A stretch of 64,000 bases of DNA from Acidovorax temperans (GCF_006716905.1 NZ_VFPV01000003.1:738125-802124), one strand, 5' to 3'; counted from the stretch's first letter, positions 35,268 to 46,210 are shown. Notes: generated by a model from the letters alone, not told the origin. Made by a program: numbers and translations.

Positions 35268-35942
35268 ATGCGGCGCATGGACAACTCGACCACCAGCCTC
35301 ATCGCTGCGCGCCTGACCCGCGCCATCGTCGAGCACCGCCTGCAACCGGGCACCAAGCTGGCCGAGCAAAAGTTGGCTGACCACTTTGGCGTGTCGCGCA
35401 CGCTGGTGCGCCAGGCGCTGTTTCAGCTGTCGCAAAACCGGCTGGTGCGGCTGGAGCCCGCGCGGGGCGCTTTTGTAGCGGCCCCCTCGGCCGACGAAGC
35501 CCGCCAGGTGTTTGCCGTGCGCCGCATGCTCGAGTCCGAAATGGTCCGCGCCTTCATGCGCCAGGTCACCCCCGCCAAACTGCGCGCGCTGCGCGAGCAT
35601 GTGGCCCGCGAGAAGCAGGCCGTGGCCCAGGGCGACGCGCCCGAGCGCACCGAGCTGCTGGGCGACTTTCATGTGCGCATGGCCGAGCTGATGGGCAACC
35701 AGGTGCTGGCGCAGATGCTGGGCGATCTGATCTCGCGCTGTTCGCTCATCACGCTGATGTACCAAAGCGCCAGCGCCGCCGCGCACTCGCACGAAGAGCA
35801 CGCCCAGATCGTCAAGGCCCTGGGCGCCAAGGACGAAGAGCGGGCCGTGCAGCTCATGCAGGCACATTTGCTGCATGTGGAAGAAAGTCTGACGTTTGAC
35901 CGCCAGCCACCGGTCAACGATCTCTCGCTGGCCCTGTCTTGA
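35268..35942 (+). CDS. GntR-family (FCD) regulator of the puuE operon
   Basis: Protein of 224 residues (or 221 from the second ATG at 35277). The N-terminal winged helix (LTRAIVEHRLQPGTKLAEQK, LADHFGVSRTLVRQALFQLS) is followed by an all-helical FCD ligand domain with metal-site residues (LLGDFHVRMAELMGNQVLA, AHSHEEHAQIVKAL). It stands 23 bp before puuE in the same direction and probably represses the allantoin genes. A purine-pathway intermediate may be the ligand, as for other FCD regulators next to allantoinase genes. The TGTATACA palindrome just upstream is its likely operator. Confidence 0.9.
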   Translation: MRRMDNSTTSLIAARLTRAIVEHRLQPGTKLAEQKLADHFGVSRTLVRQALFQLSQNRLVRLEPARGAFVAAPSADEARQVFAVRRMLESEMVRAFMRQVTPAKLRALREHVAREKQAVAQGDAPERTELLGDFHVRMAELMGNQVLAQMLGDLISRCSLITLMYQSASAAAHSHEEHAQIVKALGAKDEERAVQLMQAHLLHVEESLTFDRQPPVNDLSLALS

Positions 35943-35965
35943 CCCCATTCCATGCCCCTGACGCC

Positions 35966-36916
35966 ATGATCTACGACGCCACCGCCCCCTACCCCCGCGA
36001 CCTGGTTGGCTACGGCAAAAACCCGCCCCACGCCCAGTGGCCTGGCGGTGCCCGCATTGCGGTGCAGTTTGTGCTGAACTACGAGGAAGGCGGCGAGAAC
36101 GCCGTGCTGCATGGCGATGCGGGCAGCGAACAGTTTCTGTCGGAAATGTTCAACCCGGCCAGCTACCCTGATCGGCACATGAGCATGGAAGGCATTTATG
36201 AATACGGCTCGCGCGCGGGCGTGTGGCGCATCCTGCGCGAGTTTGAAAAGCGCCAGCTACCGCTGACGGTGTTTGGCGTCTCCACGGCGCTGCAGCGCCA
36301 CCCCGAGCTGACGGCTGCCTTCGTGGAACTGGGCCACGAGATCGCCTGCCACGGCCTCAAGTGGATTCACTACCAGAACGTGCCCGAGGATGTGGAGCGC
36401 GCCCACATGCACGAGGCCATGGACATCATCCAGCGCATGACCGGGCAAAGGGCGCTGGGCTGGTACACCGGCCGCGACAGCCCCAACACCCACCGCCTGG
36501 TGGCCGACTACGGCGGCTTTGCTTACGACAGCGACTACTACGGCGACGACCTGCCCTTCTGGATGAAGGTGAAGAAGACCGACGGCAGCGTGGTGCCCCA
36601 GCTCATCGTGCCCTACACGCTGGACTGCAACGACATGCGCTTTGCCCTGCCCCAGGGCTATTCGCACGCCGACCCGTTCTTCCAGTACCTGAAAGACACG
36701 TTTGACGCGCTGTATGCCGAGGGTGACCCCGCTGGCGACAACGCACCCAAGATGATGAACATCGGCATGCACTGCCGCCTGCTGGGCCGGCCCGGCCGCA
36801 TCACGGCGCTGCAGCGTTTTCTGGACCACATCGCCCGCCACGACAAGGTGTGGGTGGCCCGGCGCATCGACATAGCCCGCCACTGGGCGCAACACCACCC
36901 CGCCCCGGTTTTGTGA
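35966..36916 (+). CDS. puuE: Allantoinase PuuE (polysaccharide-deacetylase fold)
   Basis: Metal-independent allantoinase converting allantoin to allantoate. It has 316 residues from the ATG at 35966 (a TTG 27 nt earlier gives a longer frame). It opens YPRDLVGYGKNPPHAQWPGG, then ARIAVQFVLNYEEGGENAVL, a typical PuuE N-terminus. SMEGIYEYGSRAGVWRILRE and HEIACHGLKWIHYQ belong to the NodB-like fold, and GWYTGRDSPNTHRLVADYGG is diagnostic. MNIGMHCRLLGRPGR lies near the C-terminus. It is unrelated to the amidohydrolase-type AllB. It is followed by uraD-allC, with a palindromic repeat in the gap. Confidence 0.94.
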   Translation: MIYDATAPYPRDLVGYGKNPPHAQWPGGARIAVQFVLNYEEGGENAVLHGDAGSEQFLSEMFNPASYPDRHMSMEGIYEYGSRAGVWRILREFEKRQLPLTVFGVSTALQRHPELTAAFVELGHEIACHGLKWIHYQNVPEDVERAHMHEAMDIIQRMTGQRALGWYTGRDSPNTHRLVADYGGFAYDSDYYGDDLPFWMKVKKTDGSVVPQLIVPYTLDCNDMRFALPQGYSHADPFFQYLKDTFDALYAEGDPAGDNAPKMMNIGMHCRLLGRPGRITALQRFLDHIARHDKVWVARRIDIARHWAQHHPAPVL

Positions 36917-36919
36917 ACC

Positions 36920-36973
36920 AAATCGGCCTCCAGCGCTCGTGCAATAAGCGCAAGCAGCTCACTTTTTTGAAGC
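36920..36973. repeat. Palindromic repeat between puuE and uraD-allC
   Basis: ATCGGCCTCCAGCGCTCGTG, CAATAAGCGCAAGCAGCTCA, then CTTTTTTGAAGC. It fills nearly the whole intercistronic gap of the operon. Confidence 0.8.
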
Positions 36974-36980
36974 AACCACC

Positions 36981-38759
36981 ATGCCACTGACTCTGGAACA
37001 ACTCAACGCCGCCAGCCCCGCCGAAGCGCTGGCGCTGCTGGACGGGCTGTACGAACACTCGCCCTGGATTGCCGAGGAGGCCCTGGCGCAGCGGCCCTTT
37101 CGCAGCCTGGCGCACCTGAAGCACGCGCTGGCGCAGGTGGTGCGCACGGCAGAGCTGGATGCGCAATTGGCCCTGATTCGCGCCCACCCGGAACTGGCGG
37201 GCAAAGCCATGGTGGCGAAAAGCCTCACGGCCGAATCCACCAACGAGCAAAGCAAGGCAGGCCTCACCGAATGCACGCCCGAGGAGTTCGAGCGCATCCA
37301 GCAGCTCAACGCGGCCTACAACGAACGCTTTGGCTTCCCGTTCATCCTGGCGGTGCGCGGGCCACGCGGCACGGGTCTCTCCAAACAGGAAATCATCGAC
37401 ACCTTTGCACGGCGGCTGGACAACCACCCCGAATTTGAGCTGGCTGAGGCCCTGCGCAACATCCACCGCATTGCCGAGATTCGCCTGAACGACAAGTTCG
37501 CTGCCGAGCCAGTGCTGGGCAACGATGTGTGGGACTGGCACGAAGCGCTGGCCCGCCACTCTGACCCCGGCTTTGCGGAAAAAGGCCAGCTCACCGTCAC
37601 CTACCTCACCGATGCACACCGCGCCTGCGGCCGTGACATTGCACAGCGCATGCGCGAGTGCGGCTTTGACAGGGTGGAGATAGACGCCGTGGGCAATGTG
37701 GTGGGCCGCTACTACCCGGCCGCGCCAGGCGCACGCTACTTGATGACCGGCAGCCACTACGACACGGTGCGCAACGGCGGCAAGTACGACGGGCGCCTGG
37801 GCATTTTCGTGCCCCTGGCCTGCGTGCGCGAGCTGCACCGCGCTGGCAAGCGCCTGCCCTTCGGCATCGAGGTGGTGGCGTTCGCGGAAGAAGAAGGCCA
37901 GCGCTACAAGGCCACCTTCCTCGGCTCGGGTGCGCTCATCGGCCACTTCAACCCCGCCTGGCTGGATCAGAAAGACGCGAGCGGCGTGACGATGCGCGAG
38001 GCCATGCAGCACGCGGGCCTGCGCCTGGACGACATTGCCAAGCTGCAGCGCGACCCGGCGCAGTACCTGGGCTTCATCGAAGTGCACATTGAACAGGGCC
38101 CGGTGCTCAACGAACTGGACCTGCCCCTGGGCGTGGTCACCTCCATCAACGGGGGCGTGCGCTACCTGTGCGAAATGATCGGCACTGCCAGTCACGCGGG
38201 CACCACGCCCATGGACCGACGCCGTGATGCCGCCGTGGCCGTGGCCGAGCTGGCGCTGTATGTGGAGCAGCGCGCTGCGAAAGACGGCGATTCGGTGGGC
38301 ACCATCGGCCTCTTGAATGTGCCCAGTGGCTCCATCAACGTGGTGCCTGGGCGCTGCCTTTTTTCATTGGACCTGCGTGCCCCCACCGACGCCCAGCGCG
38401 ATGCAATGGTGACCGACGTGCTGGACGAACTGGCCAAAATCGCCCAGCGGCGCGGCTTGCGCTACACGATTGAAGAATCGATGCGCGCCGCTGCCGCGCC
38501 CAGCGCCCCGGCCCTGCAGCACCACTGGGAGCGCGCCGTGGACGCCCTGGGCGTGCCCGTGTTCCGCATGCCCAGCGGCGCGGGGCACGACGCGATGAAG
38601 CTGCACGAAATCATGCCGCAGGCCATGCTGTTCACGCGCGGGCAGAACTCCGGCATCAGCCACAACCCGCTCGAATCCACCACCAACAACGACATTCAGC
38701 TGACTGTGGACGCCTTCACCCAGGTGCTGCACCAGCTTGCCGAGGAAACCCAACCATGA
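36981..38759 (+). CDS. Fused OHCU decarboxylase / allantoate amidohydrolase
   Basis: Bifunctional protein of 592 residues. Residues about 1-170 are UraD: LYEHSPWIAEEAL and LIRAHPELAGKAM (His69) are the catalytic region, and GFPFILAVRGPRG follows; this domain decarboxylates OHCU to S-allantoin. Residues about 172-592 are an M20-type allantoate amidohydrolase/carbamoylase: GSHYDTVRNGGKYDGRLG, VVAFAEEEGQRY, EVHIEQGPVLNE, TASHAGTTPMDRRRD and SGISHNPLESTTNN carry the metal ligands. The fusion joins the steps on either side of PuuE and is known in Burkholderiales. Its stop overlaps the next start (ATGA). Confidence 0.94.
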   Translation: MPLTLEQLNAASPAEALALLDGLYEHSPWIAEEALAQRPFRSLAHLKHALAQVVRTAELDAQLALIRAHPELAGKAMVAKSLTAESTNEQSKAGLTECTPEEFERIQQLNAAYNERFGFPFILAVRGPRGTGLSKQEIIDTFARRLDNHPEFELAEALRNIHRIAEIRLNDKFAAEPVLGNDVWDWHEALARHSDPGFAEKGQLTVTYLTDAHRACGRDIAQRMRECGFDRVEIDAVGNVVGRYYPAAPGARYLMTGSHYDTVRNGGKYDGRLGIFVPLACVRELHRAGKRLPFGIEVVAFAEEEGQRYKATFLGSGALIGHFNPAWLDQKDASGVTMREAMQHAGLRLDDIAKLQRDPAQYLGFIEVHIEQGPVLNELDLPLGVVTSINGGVRYLCEMIGTASHAGTTPMDRRRDAAVAVAELALYVEQRAAKDGDSVGTIGLLNVPSGSINVVPGRCLFSLDLRAPTDAQRDAMVTDVLDELAKIAQRRGLRYTIEESMRAAAAPSAPALQHHWERAVDALGVPVFRMPSGAGHDAMKLHEIMPQAMLFTRGQNSGISHNPLESTTNNDIQLTVDAFTQVLHQLAEETQP

Positions 38760-39991
38760 CCCCACAGGCCTCCTACGACGCGCTCGACGCGTGGATTGAC
38801 CAGCACTTTGACGAGGAAGTGCGCTTTTTGCAGGCCCTGGTGCGCGTGCCCACCGACACACCGCCCGGCAACAACGCCCCCCATGCCGAACGCACGGCCG
38901 AGCTGCTGAAAGACTTTGGCTTTGACGCCGAAAAGCACGCCGTGCCCGCTGCCGACGTGCAGGCCTACGGCATGGAATCCATCACCAATCTGATCGTGCG
39001 CAGGCCCTACGGCACAGGCGGCAAGACCATTGCACTCAACGCCCACGGCGACGTGGTGCCGCCCGGCGAAGGCTGGACGCACGACCCCTACGGCGCCGAG
39101 ATCGTCAACGGTGCCATGTATGGCCGCGCCACCGCCGTGAGCAAGAGCGACTTCGCGAGCTTCACTTTCGCGGTGCGCGCGCTTGAAGCCGTGGCGCGCC
39201 CCGCGCAAGGCGCGGTAGAGCTGCACTTCACCTACGACGAAGAGTTTGGTGGCGAGCTGGGCCCGGGCTGGCTGCTGAAAAAGGGGCTGACCCAGCCCGA
39301 CCTGATGATTGCCGCAGGCTTCAGCTACGAGGTGGTCACCGCCCACAACGGCTGCCTGCAGATGGAAGTGACCGTGCACGGCAAGATGGCCCATGCCGCC
39401 GTGCCCCACACCGGCGTTGACGCGCTGCAGGGCGCGGTGCACATCCTGAACGCGCTGTATGCGCAGAACGATGAGTACCAAAAGATCACCTCCAACGTCG
39501 CGGGCATCAAGCACCCGTACCTGAACGTGGGCCGCATCGAGGGCGGCACCAACACCAACGTGGTGCCGGGCAAGGTCAGCTTCAAACTTGACCGCCGCAT
39601 GATCCCTGAGGAGAACCCGGTGGAGGTGGAAGCCGCCATTCGCCACACCATCACGCAGGCAACAGCCGAGCGTGCTGGCCTCAGTGTCGAGATCAAACGC
39701 CTGCTGTTGGCCAATGCCATGACGCCGCTGGCGGGCAACCAGCCGCTGGTCGATGCGATCCAGAAGCACGCCCTGGCCGTGATCGGCGAGCCCGTGCCCG
39801 CCGTAGGCACGCCCCTGTACACCGATGTGCGCCTGTATGTGGAGCGCGGCATTCCCGGCGTGATCTACGGCGCGGGGCCGCGCACGGTGCTGGAATCGCA
39901 CGCCAAACGCGCCGACGAGCGGCTGCAACTGGAAGACCTGCGCCGGGCCACCAAGGTCATCGCAAGGGCACTGAGCGACCTGCTGGTCTAA
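38756..39991 (+). CDS. M20-family metallohydrolase (ArgE/DapE type)
   Basis: Dinuclear-zinc amidohydrolase of 411 residues. LNAHGDVVPPGEGWTHDPYG carries the first metal His and Asp. FTYDEEFGGELGPGWLL holds the catalytic Glu pair. The dimerisation lid contains TVHGKMAHAAVPHTGVDAL and GGTNTNVVPGKVSFKLDRR. Its start overlaps the uraD-allC stop (ATGA), so the two are translationally coupled. Sequence alone says deacetylase or N-carbamoyl hydrolase. Position as the last gene of the allantoin operon suggests a substrate such as ureidoglycolate or ureidoglycine, which otherwise has no enzyme here. That role is an inference. Confidence 0.85.
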   Translation: MTPQASYDALDAWIDQHFDEEVRFLQALVRVPTDTPPGNNAPHAERTAELLKDFGFDAEKHAVPAADVQAYGMESITNLIVRRPYGTGGKTIALNAHGDVVPPGEGWTHDPYGAEIVNGAMYGRATAVSKSDFASFTFAVRALEAVARPAQGAVELHFTYDEEFGGELGPGWLLKKGLTQPDLMIAAGFSYEVVTAHNGCLQMEVTVHGKMAHAAVPHTGVDALQGAVHILNALYAQNDEYQKITSNVAGIKHPYLNVGRIEGGTNTNVVPGKVSFKLDRRMIPEENPVEVEAAIRHTITQATAERAGLSVEIKRLLLANAMTPLAGNQPLVDAIQKHALAVIGEPVPAVGTPLYTDVRLYVERGIPGVIYGAGPRTVLESHAKRADERLQLEDLRRATKVIARALSDLLV

Positions 39992-40385
39992 AAACCAGCG
40001 AATGTGAGGGTGTCGCGCGCCGCGCGATGGCCCTCCACACCCAGCCCCTCTGATACCAATGGGTTAGTCAGAATTCATTCAGGTTGCCCGGCAATCGGGT
40101 TATCCTGTGGGCCATGGCAGTCCGAATCCCTGCCCTGTAGTCCACCGCAGGGAATCTGCCCGCCGCTTGACCTGTGCGTTGCGGGCACCTCGCCAGGCCT
40201 GCCGCACACCTGCGGTCCTGCCTGACCGGGGCAGACTGATGCGACCGCTGCGGCGCGCTCCTTGGGTGCAGGCCTTGCACACCATGCGAGGGCCCGACGC
40301 GGCCTGTGAATGAACCGATACCGCTTCGAGGCATGGCGCCCTTGCGCCTGCTGCTGAATTTCGTGAAAGCCTCCCACTTTTTCGT
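39992..40385. other. Gap before maeB without a recognisable gene
   Basis: 394 bp. No conserved frame on either strand; long minus-strand frames that cross it run antisense through all of maeB and look like shadows. A small GCCCG/CGGGT hairpin lies near 40084-40099. It presumably contains the maeB promoter. Confidence 0.5.
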
Positions 40386-42695
<2,310 letters not shown>

Positions 42696-42710
42696 TTCGA
42701 TCAGGCTCTG

Positions 42711-42744
42711 AAAAAAAGAAAGGCCCTTCGGGGCCTTTCTTTTT
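42711..42744. terminator. Bidirectional terminator between maeB and the small unknown gene
   Basis: AAAGAAAGGCCC pairs perfectly with GGGCCTTTCTTT around a TTCG tetraloop; A-tract on one side, T-tract on the other. It serves both convergent genes. Confidence 0.93.
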
Positions 42745-42780
42745 GGGTGTATCGATACGCGGGTCTTTGCCCGGCCTGCG

Positions 42781-43047
42781 TCAGCGCACAGACACATCCA
42801 CAAAGTCCGCCACCGGCGGCAGATGTTCGGCCAGCCAGGCCGAGTCCAGTTGCAGCGCCCGCTTGATTTCCTCAGGCAGGCTGGCAATGGTGTCGGCGGG
42901 GGACTTGGGCTCCTCCAGCCCAATCTCGGCCAGCAGCACCTTTTCAAACAGGATGTCGTCGTCCTGCATCGTGGCCACCAGATCCCGCGCCACGTCGGGC
43001 ATGGTGGGCAATTGCACGTTGTCAAAAAACTCGGTCAGGTGTGGCAT
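42781..43047 (-). CDS. Small protein of unknown function
   Basis: Protein of 88 residues from the ATG at 43047, which has GAGAGG about 9 nt upstream; the frame is open further up but without support. It is acidic and helical, with no signal peptide or membrane segment. The N-terminal FFDNVQLPTMPDVARDLVAT, then MQDDDILFEKVLLAE, weakly recalls the opening of HDOD signalling domains, but the catalytic-like core of that domain is absent. The rest (PADTIASLPEEIKRALQLDS) is not recognised. It converges with maeB on a shared terminator. A hairpin plus T-run sits 30 nt before its start. Confidence 0.6.
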   Translation of the reverse strand: MPHLTEFFDNVQLPTMPDVARDLVATMQDDDILFEKVLLAEIGLEEPKSPADTIASLPEEIKRALQLDSAWLAEHLPPVADFVDVSVR

Positions 43048-43073
43048 AGGTGAGCCCTCTCGTGGGTCTTTAA

Positions 43074-43097
43074 AAAACCCGAAGGCGCAAGCCTTCG
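43074..43097 (-). terminator. Terminator-like hairpin before the small unknown gene
   Basis: Minus strand: CGAAGGC pairs with GCCTTCG around TTGC, then GG and T6. It lies about 30 nt upstream of the start at 43047, so it could attenuate that gene. Confidence 0.5.
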
Positions 43098-43379
43098 TGC
43101 TGCAGTGCAACGGGCTGCGCCCCCATCCCCAGATGCACCAACCAGCCGCGCCTTTGGTCTGCGAGGCCATGCCCTGTTTTTGGATGCTGCGGCTTCGTTG
43201 CACCACTGCGGCCGTTCCTCCATCTGCGTATTTGTCCCCTTCCGTTGCCACCGCGCACGCACCATTGCGGGAAGCACTCCATGCCTGGGCGCACCACTTC
43301 GGTGAGGAATGTTTTGCCGTGCCGCGCCGCCCTTGCAAAAACCCGATAGCGCGCTTGAAAGCGGGCATCTTTTTTGCTG

Positions 43380-43414
43380 CATGGCTTGTACAGCCAAGGC
43401 ATGACTGCCTTTTT
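43380..43414 (+). promoter_or_regulatory. Candidate transcription attenuator before the NMT1-type transporter
   Basis: AAGGCA-TGAC-TGCCTT followed by TTTTT is a compact intrinsic terminator (43396-43415). An alternative hairpin, CATGGCTTG (43380-43388) with CAAGGCATG (43395-43403), uses the terminator's 5' arm and would prevent it; 8 of 9 pairs match. A third small stem, TGGCT/AGCCA, also competes. This layout suggests riboswitch or attenuator control. The upstream sensing part was not identified. Confidence 0.55.
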
Positions 43415-43452
43415 CTTCTGTTTTTTATTTGGCATCCGCCAGGAGCTATCCC

Positions 43453-44481
43453 ATGAAAAAAAGAACCTTCATGCACACCGCAGCGGCACTGGCGCTGGCC
43501 AGCGCATTGCCCGTGGCGCATGCGCAAAGCACGCCCATCAAGTTCCAGCTCGACTGGCGTTTTGAAGGCCCTGCGGCGCTGTTCCTGCAACCCGTGGCCA
43601 AGGGCTACTTCAAGGCGGCGGGCCTGGATGTGACGGTGGATGCGGGCAACGGCTCCGGCGGCGCGGTGCAGCGTGTGGCATCGGGCACCTACGACATGGG
43701 CTTTGCCGACTTGGCCGCAGTGATGGAATTCCACGCCAACAACCCCGACGCGCAGAACAAGCCCGTGGCGGTGATGGTGGTCTACAACAACACGCCCGCC
43801 TCGGTCATGGCGCTGAAAAAGAGCGGCATCACCAAGCCCGCCGACCTGGCCGGCAAGAAGCTGGGCGCCCCCGTGTTTGACGCAGGCCGCCGCGCGTTCC
43901 CCATCTTCCAGAAGGCCAACGGCATTGGCGCCGTGACCTGGACCGCCATGGACCCGCCACTGCGCGAAACCATGCTGGTGCGCGGCGATGTGGACGCCAT
44001 CACCGGCTTCACCTTCACCTCGCTGCTCAACCTGGAAGCCCGGGGCGCCAAGGCCGCCGACGTGGTGGTGCTGCCCTATGCCGACTTTGGCGTGAAGCTA
44101 TACGGCAACGTGATCATTGCCAGCCCCAAGCTCATCAAGGAGAACCCTGCCGCCATCAAGGCGTTCCTGTCGGCCTTCACCAAGGGTGCCAAGGAAGTCA
44201 TCGCCAACCCCGCTGCCGCCATCGAGCATGTAAAGGCGCGCGATGGCATCGTGAACGTGCCGCTCGAAACTCGCCGCCTGCAACTGGCTATCGACACCGT
44301 GATCAACAGCCCCGACGCGCGGGCAGAAGGGTTTGGCAAGGCCGTGCCCGGCCGCCTGTCGCTGATGGCTTCGCAGGTGTCCGACGCGTTCAACACCAAG
44401 ACGCGCGTCAACGCCGACGACGTGTGGAACCCCAGCTTCCTGCCCAGCACGGCGGAACTCAACATCCTGCCGAAGAAGTAA
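43453..44481 (+). CDS. NMT1/SsuA-type ABC transporter substrate-binding protein
   Basis: Periplasmic receptor of 342 residues. The ATG at 43453 has AGGAG upstream and starts a signal peptide (MKKRTFMHTAAALALASALP, cleavage after AHAQ). STPIKFQLDWRFEGPAALFL and YFKAAGLDVTVDAGNGSGG are typical of the NMT1/ThiY/SsuA superfamily, which covers pyrimidine precursors, purines, sulfonates, nitrate and others. YDMGFADLAAVMEFHANNP, VDAITGFTFTSLLNLEARG and a C-terminal NPSFLPSTAELNILPKK follow. It is the first gene of a three-gene importer with the ATPase and permease downstream. The substrate is unknown; the purine-rich surroundings make a purine or related heterocycle plausible. Confidence 0.9.
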   Translation: MKKRTFMHTAAALALASALPVAHAQSTPIKFQLDWRFEGPAALFLQPVAKGYFKAAGLDVTVDAGNGSGGAVQRVASGTYDMGFADLAAVMEFHANNPDAQNKPVAVMVVYNNTPASVMALKKSGITKPADLAGKKLGAPVFDAGRRAFPIFQKANGIGAVTWTAMDPPLRETMLVRGDVDAITGFTFTSLLNLEARGAKAADVVVLPYADFGVKLYGNVIIASPKLIKENPAAIKAFLSAFTKGAKEVIANPAAAIEHVKARDGIVNVPLETRRLQLAIDTVINSPDARAEGFGKAVPGRLSLMASQVSDAFNTKTRVNADDVWNPSFLPSTAELNILPKK

Positions 44482-44540
44482 AACTATCAATTTGATAGCT
44501 GCTAGCGCTTGATAGACAAGCGCCAGCAGCCATTTTCATT
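44482..44540. repeat. Palindromic repeat after the binding-protein gene
   Basis: ACTATCAATTTGATAGCTGC, TAGCGCTTGATAGACAAGCG, CCAGCAGCC. It starts 2 nt past the stop codon and fills the gap to the ATPase gene. Confidence 0.85.
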
Positions 44541-44561
44541 CAAAAACAAGAACGACCTTCC

Positions 44562-45386
44562 ATGCAGGCTGCCGATTCCTATTTTGTGGACTTCCGCGAT
44601 GTCTGGCTCGCCTACAACGACGAGCTGCGCGCCAAGAACCAGTTTGCGGTCGAAGCCATCGACCTGCAGGTGCGGCGCGGCGAGTTCATCGCCATCGTCG
44701 GCCCCTCGGGCTGTGGCAAGTCCACCTTCATGAAGCTGGCCACGGGGCTGAAGATGCCCTCCATGGGCAAGATCCTCATCGACGGCCAGCCAGTGACGGG
44801 GCCGCTCAAGGTGTCGGGCATGGCCTTCCAGGCGCCTTCGCTGCTGCCCTGGCGCACCACGGTGGACAACGTGCTGCTGCCGCTCGAAATCGTCGAGCCC
44901 TACCGCAGCCACTTCAAGCAAAAGCGCAAGGAGTACGAAGAGCGCGCCCGCAAGCTGCTGCAAAAGGTGGGGCTGGCGGGCTATGAGGACAAGTTCCCCT
45001 GGCAGCTGTCGGGCGGCATGCAGCAGCGCGCCAGCATCTGCCGCGCGCTGATCCACGAACCCAAGATGCTGCTGCTGGACGAGCCCTTCGGCGCGCTCGA
45101 CGCCTTCACCCGCGAAGAGCTGTGGTGCATCCTGCGCGACCTGTGGACCGAGCAGCAGTTCAACGTGATTCTGGTCACGCACGACCTGCGCGAGTCGGTC
45201 TTCCTGGCCGACACGGTGTATGTGATGAGCAAGAGCCCCGGCCGGTTTGTGGTGAAGAAAGAGATCGAGCTGCCCCGCCCGCGCGACCTGGAGGTGACCT
45301 ACACCAAGGAGTTCACCGACATCGTGCACGAGCTGCGCGGCCACATCGGTGCCCTGCGAAAAGCAGGCGCGCCCATCCAGCAATAA
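44562..45386 (+). CDS. ABC transporter ATPase (NMT1/SsuB-type importer)
   Basis: Nucleotide-binding subunit of 274 residues. Walker A GPSGCGKSTFMKL (about 47-59), Q-loop in MAFQAPSLLPWRTTVDNVLL, signature LSGGMQQRASICRAL, Walker B MLLLDEPFGALDAFTREEL and switch His in VTHDLRESVFLADTVYVM are all intact. The sequence belongs to the TauB/SsuB group. It follows the binding-protein gene with a palindromic repeat in the gap and precedes the permease by 24 bp. Confidence 0.95.
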   Translation: MQAADSYFVDFRDVWLAYNDELRAKNQFAVEAIDLQVRRGEFIAIVGPSGCGKSTFMKLATGLKMPSMGKILIDGQPVTGPLKVSGMAFQAPSLLPWRTTVDNVLLPLEIVEPYRSHFKQKRKEYEERARKLLQKVGLAGYEDKFPWQLSGGMQQRASICRALIHEPKMLLLDEPFGALDAFTREELWCILRDLWTEQQFNVILVTHDLRESVFLADTVYVMSKSPGRFVVKKEIELPRPRDLEVTYTKEFTDIVHELRGHIGALRKAGAPIQQ

Positions 45387-45410
45387 GAACAAAGAAAGCG
45401 CCTCATCCCC

Positions 45411-46178
45411 ATGCACAAGAAAACCGTGGAGCGCTGGTCCCCCTGGATCCTGCTCGTCGCCACCATCCTGCTGTGGCAAATCATCTGCTCGGCCTTCAGC
45501 ATCCCTGAATACCTGTTCCCCAGCCCCTGGGCCATCGGCGTGCAGCTGGTGGAGTTCAGCGGCGTCATCGCCGGCCATGCCTGGCGCACCTTCTGGGTCA
45601 CCATGGCGGGCTTCGGCATCGCCATCGTCGTGGGTGTGCTACTGGGTTTCGTCATCGGCAGTTCGCGCATCGCCTATGCCGCCGTCTACCCGCTGATGAC
45701 GGCCTTCAACGCGCTGCCCAAGGCCGCCTTTGTGCCCATCCTGGTGGTGTGGTTCGGCATTGGCGTCGGCCCGGCCATCCTTACGGCGTTTCTCATCAGC
45801 TTCTTTCCCATCATGGTCAACATCGCCACGGGCCTGGCCACGCTGGAGCCCGAGCTGGAAGACGTGCTGCGCGTGCTGGGCGCCAAGCGCTGGGACGTGC
45901 TGACCAAAGTGGGCCTGCCCCGCTCCATGCCGTACTTCTACGGCTCGCTCAAGGTGGCCATTACGCTGGCCTTCGTGGGCACCACGGTGAGCGAGATGAC
46001 CGCCGCCAACGAAGGCATTGGCTACCTGCTGATCAGCGCGGGCTCGTCCATGCAGATGGGCCTGGCCTTTGCGGGCCTGATGGTCGTGGGCGCCATGGCC
46101 ATGGTGATGTACGAGCTGTTCAGCTGGATCGAAAAGCGCACCACAGGGTGGGCGCACCGGGGCTCGCAAGGCGAGTGA
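45411..46178 (+). CDS. ABC transporter permease (NMT1/SsuC-type importer)
   Basis: Inner-membrane subunit of 255 residues with about six hydrophobic segments (WILLVATILLWQIICSAF, FGIAIVVGVLLGFVIG and others). The ATPase-contact EAA-like loop is ATLEPELEDVLRVLGAKRWD. NALPKAAFVPILVVWFGIG is a conserved family segment. It completes the transporter started at 43453. A palindromic repeat follows before the patatin gene. Confidence 0.94.
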   Translation: MHKKTVERWSPWILLVATILLWQIICSAFSIPEYLFPSPWAIGVQLVEFSGVIAGHAWRTFWVTMAGFGIAIVVGVLLGFVIGSSRIAYAAVYPLMTAFNALPKAAFVPILVVWFGIGVGPAILTAFLISFFPIMVNIATGLATLEPELEDVLRVLGAKRWDVLTKVGLPRSMPYFYGSLKVAITLAFVGTTVSEMTAANEGIGYLLISAGSSMQMGLAFAGLMVVGAMAMVMYELFSWIEKRTTGWAHRGSQGE

Positions 46179-46210
46179 GTTTGCACGGGCGGTTTTCAAA
46201 AACTCACCGA

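Larger units (their letters stand above)
43048..43452. other. Divergent leader region with hairpins on both sides
   Basis: 405 bp between a minus-strand small gene and the plus-strand NMT1-type transporter. It contains a terminator-like hairpin facing each gene (43074-43097 minus, 43396-43414 plus) and a further stem with CTTGAAAG near 43351-43368 followed by TCTTTTTT. No gene was recognised. Confidence 0.5.

Noticed and set aside
43050..43180. Minus-strand peptide with Trp-Cys-Ile-Trp-Gly-Trp before a hairpin and T-run, like a trp leader peptide.
   Set aside because: The frame runs on without a stop into the 88-residue gene, the downstream gene has no link to tryptophan, and the Trp codons may be chance in a G-rich stretch.
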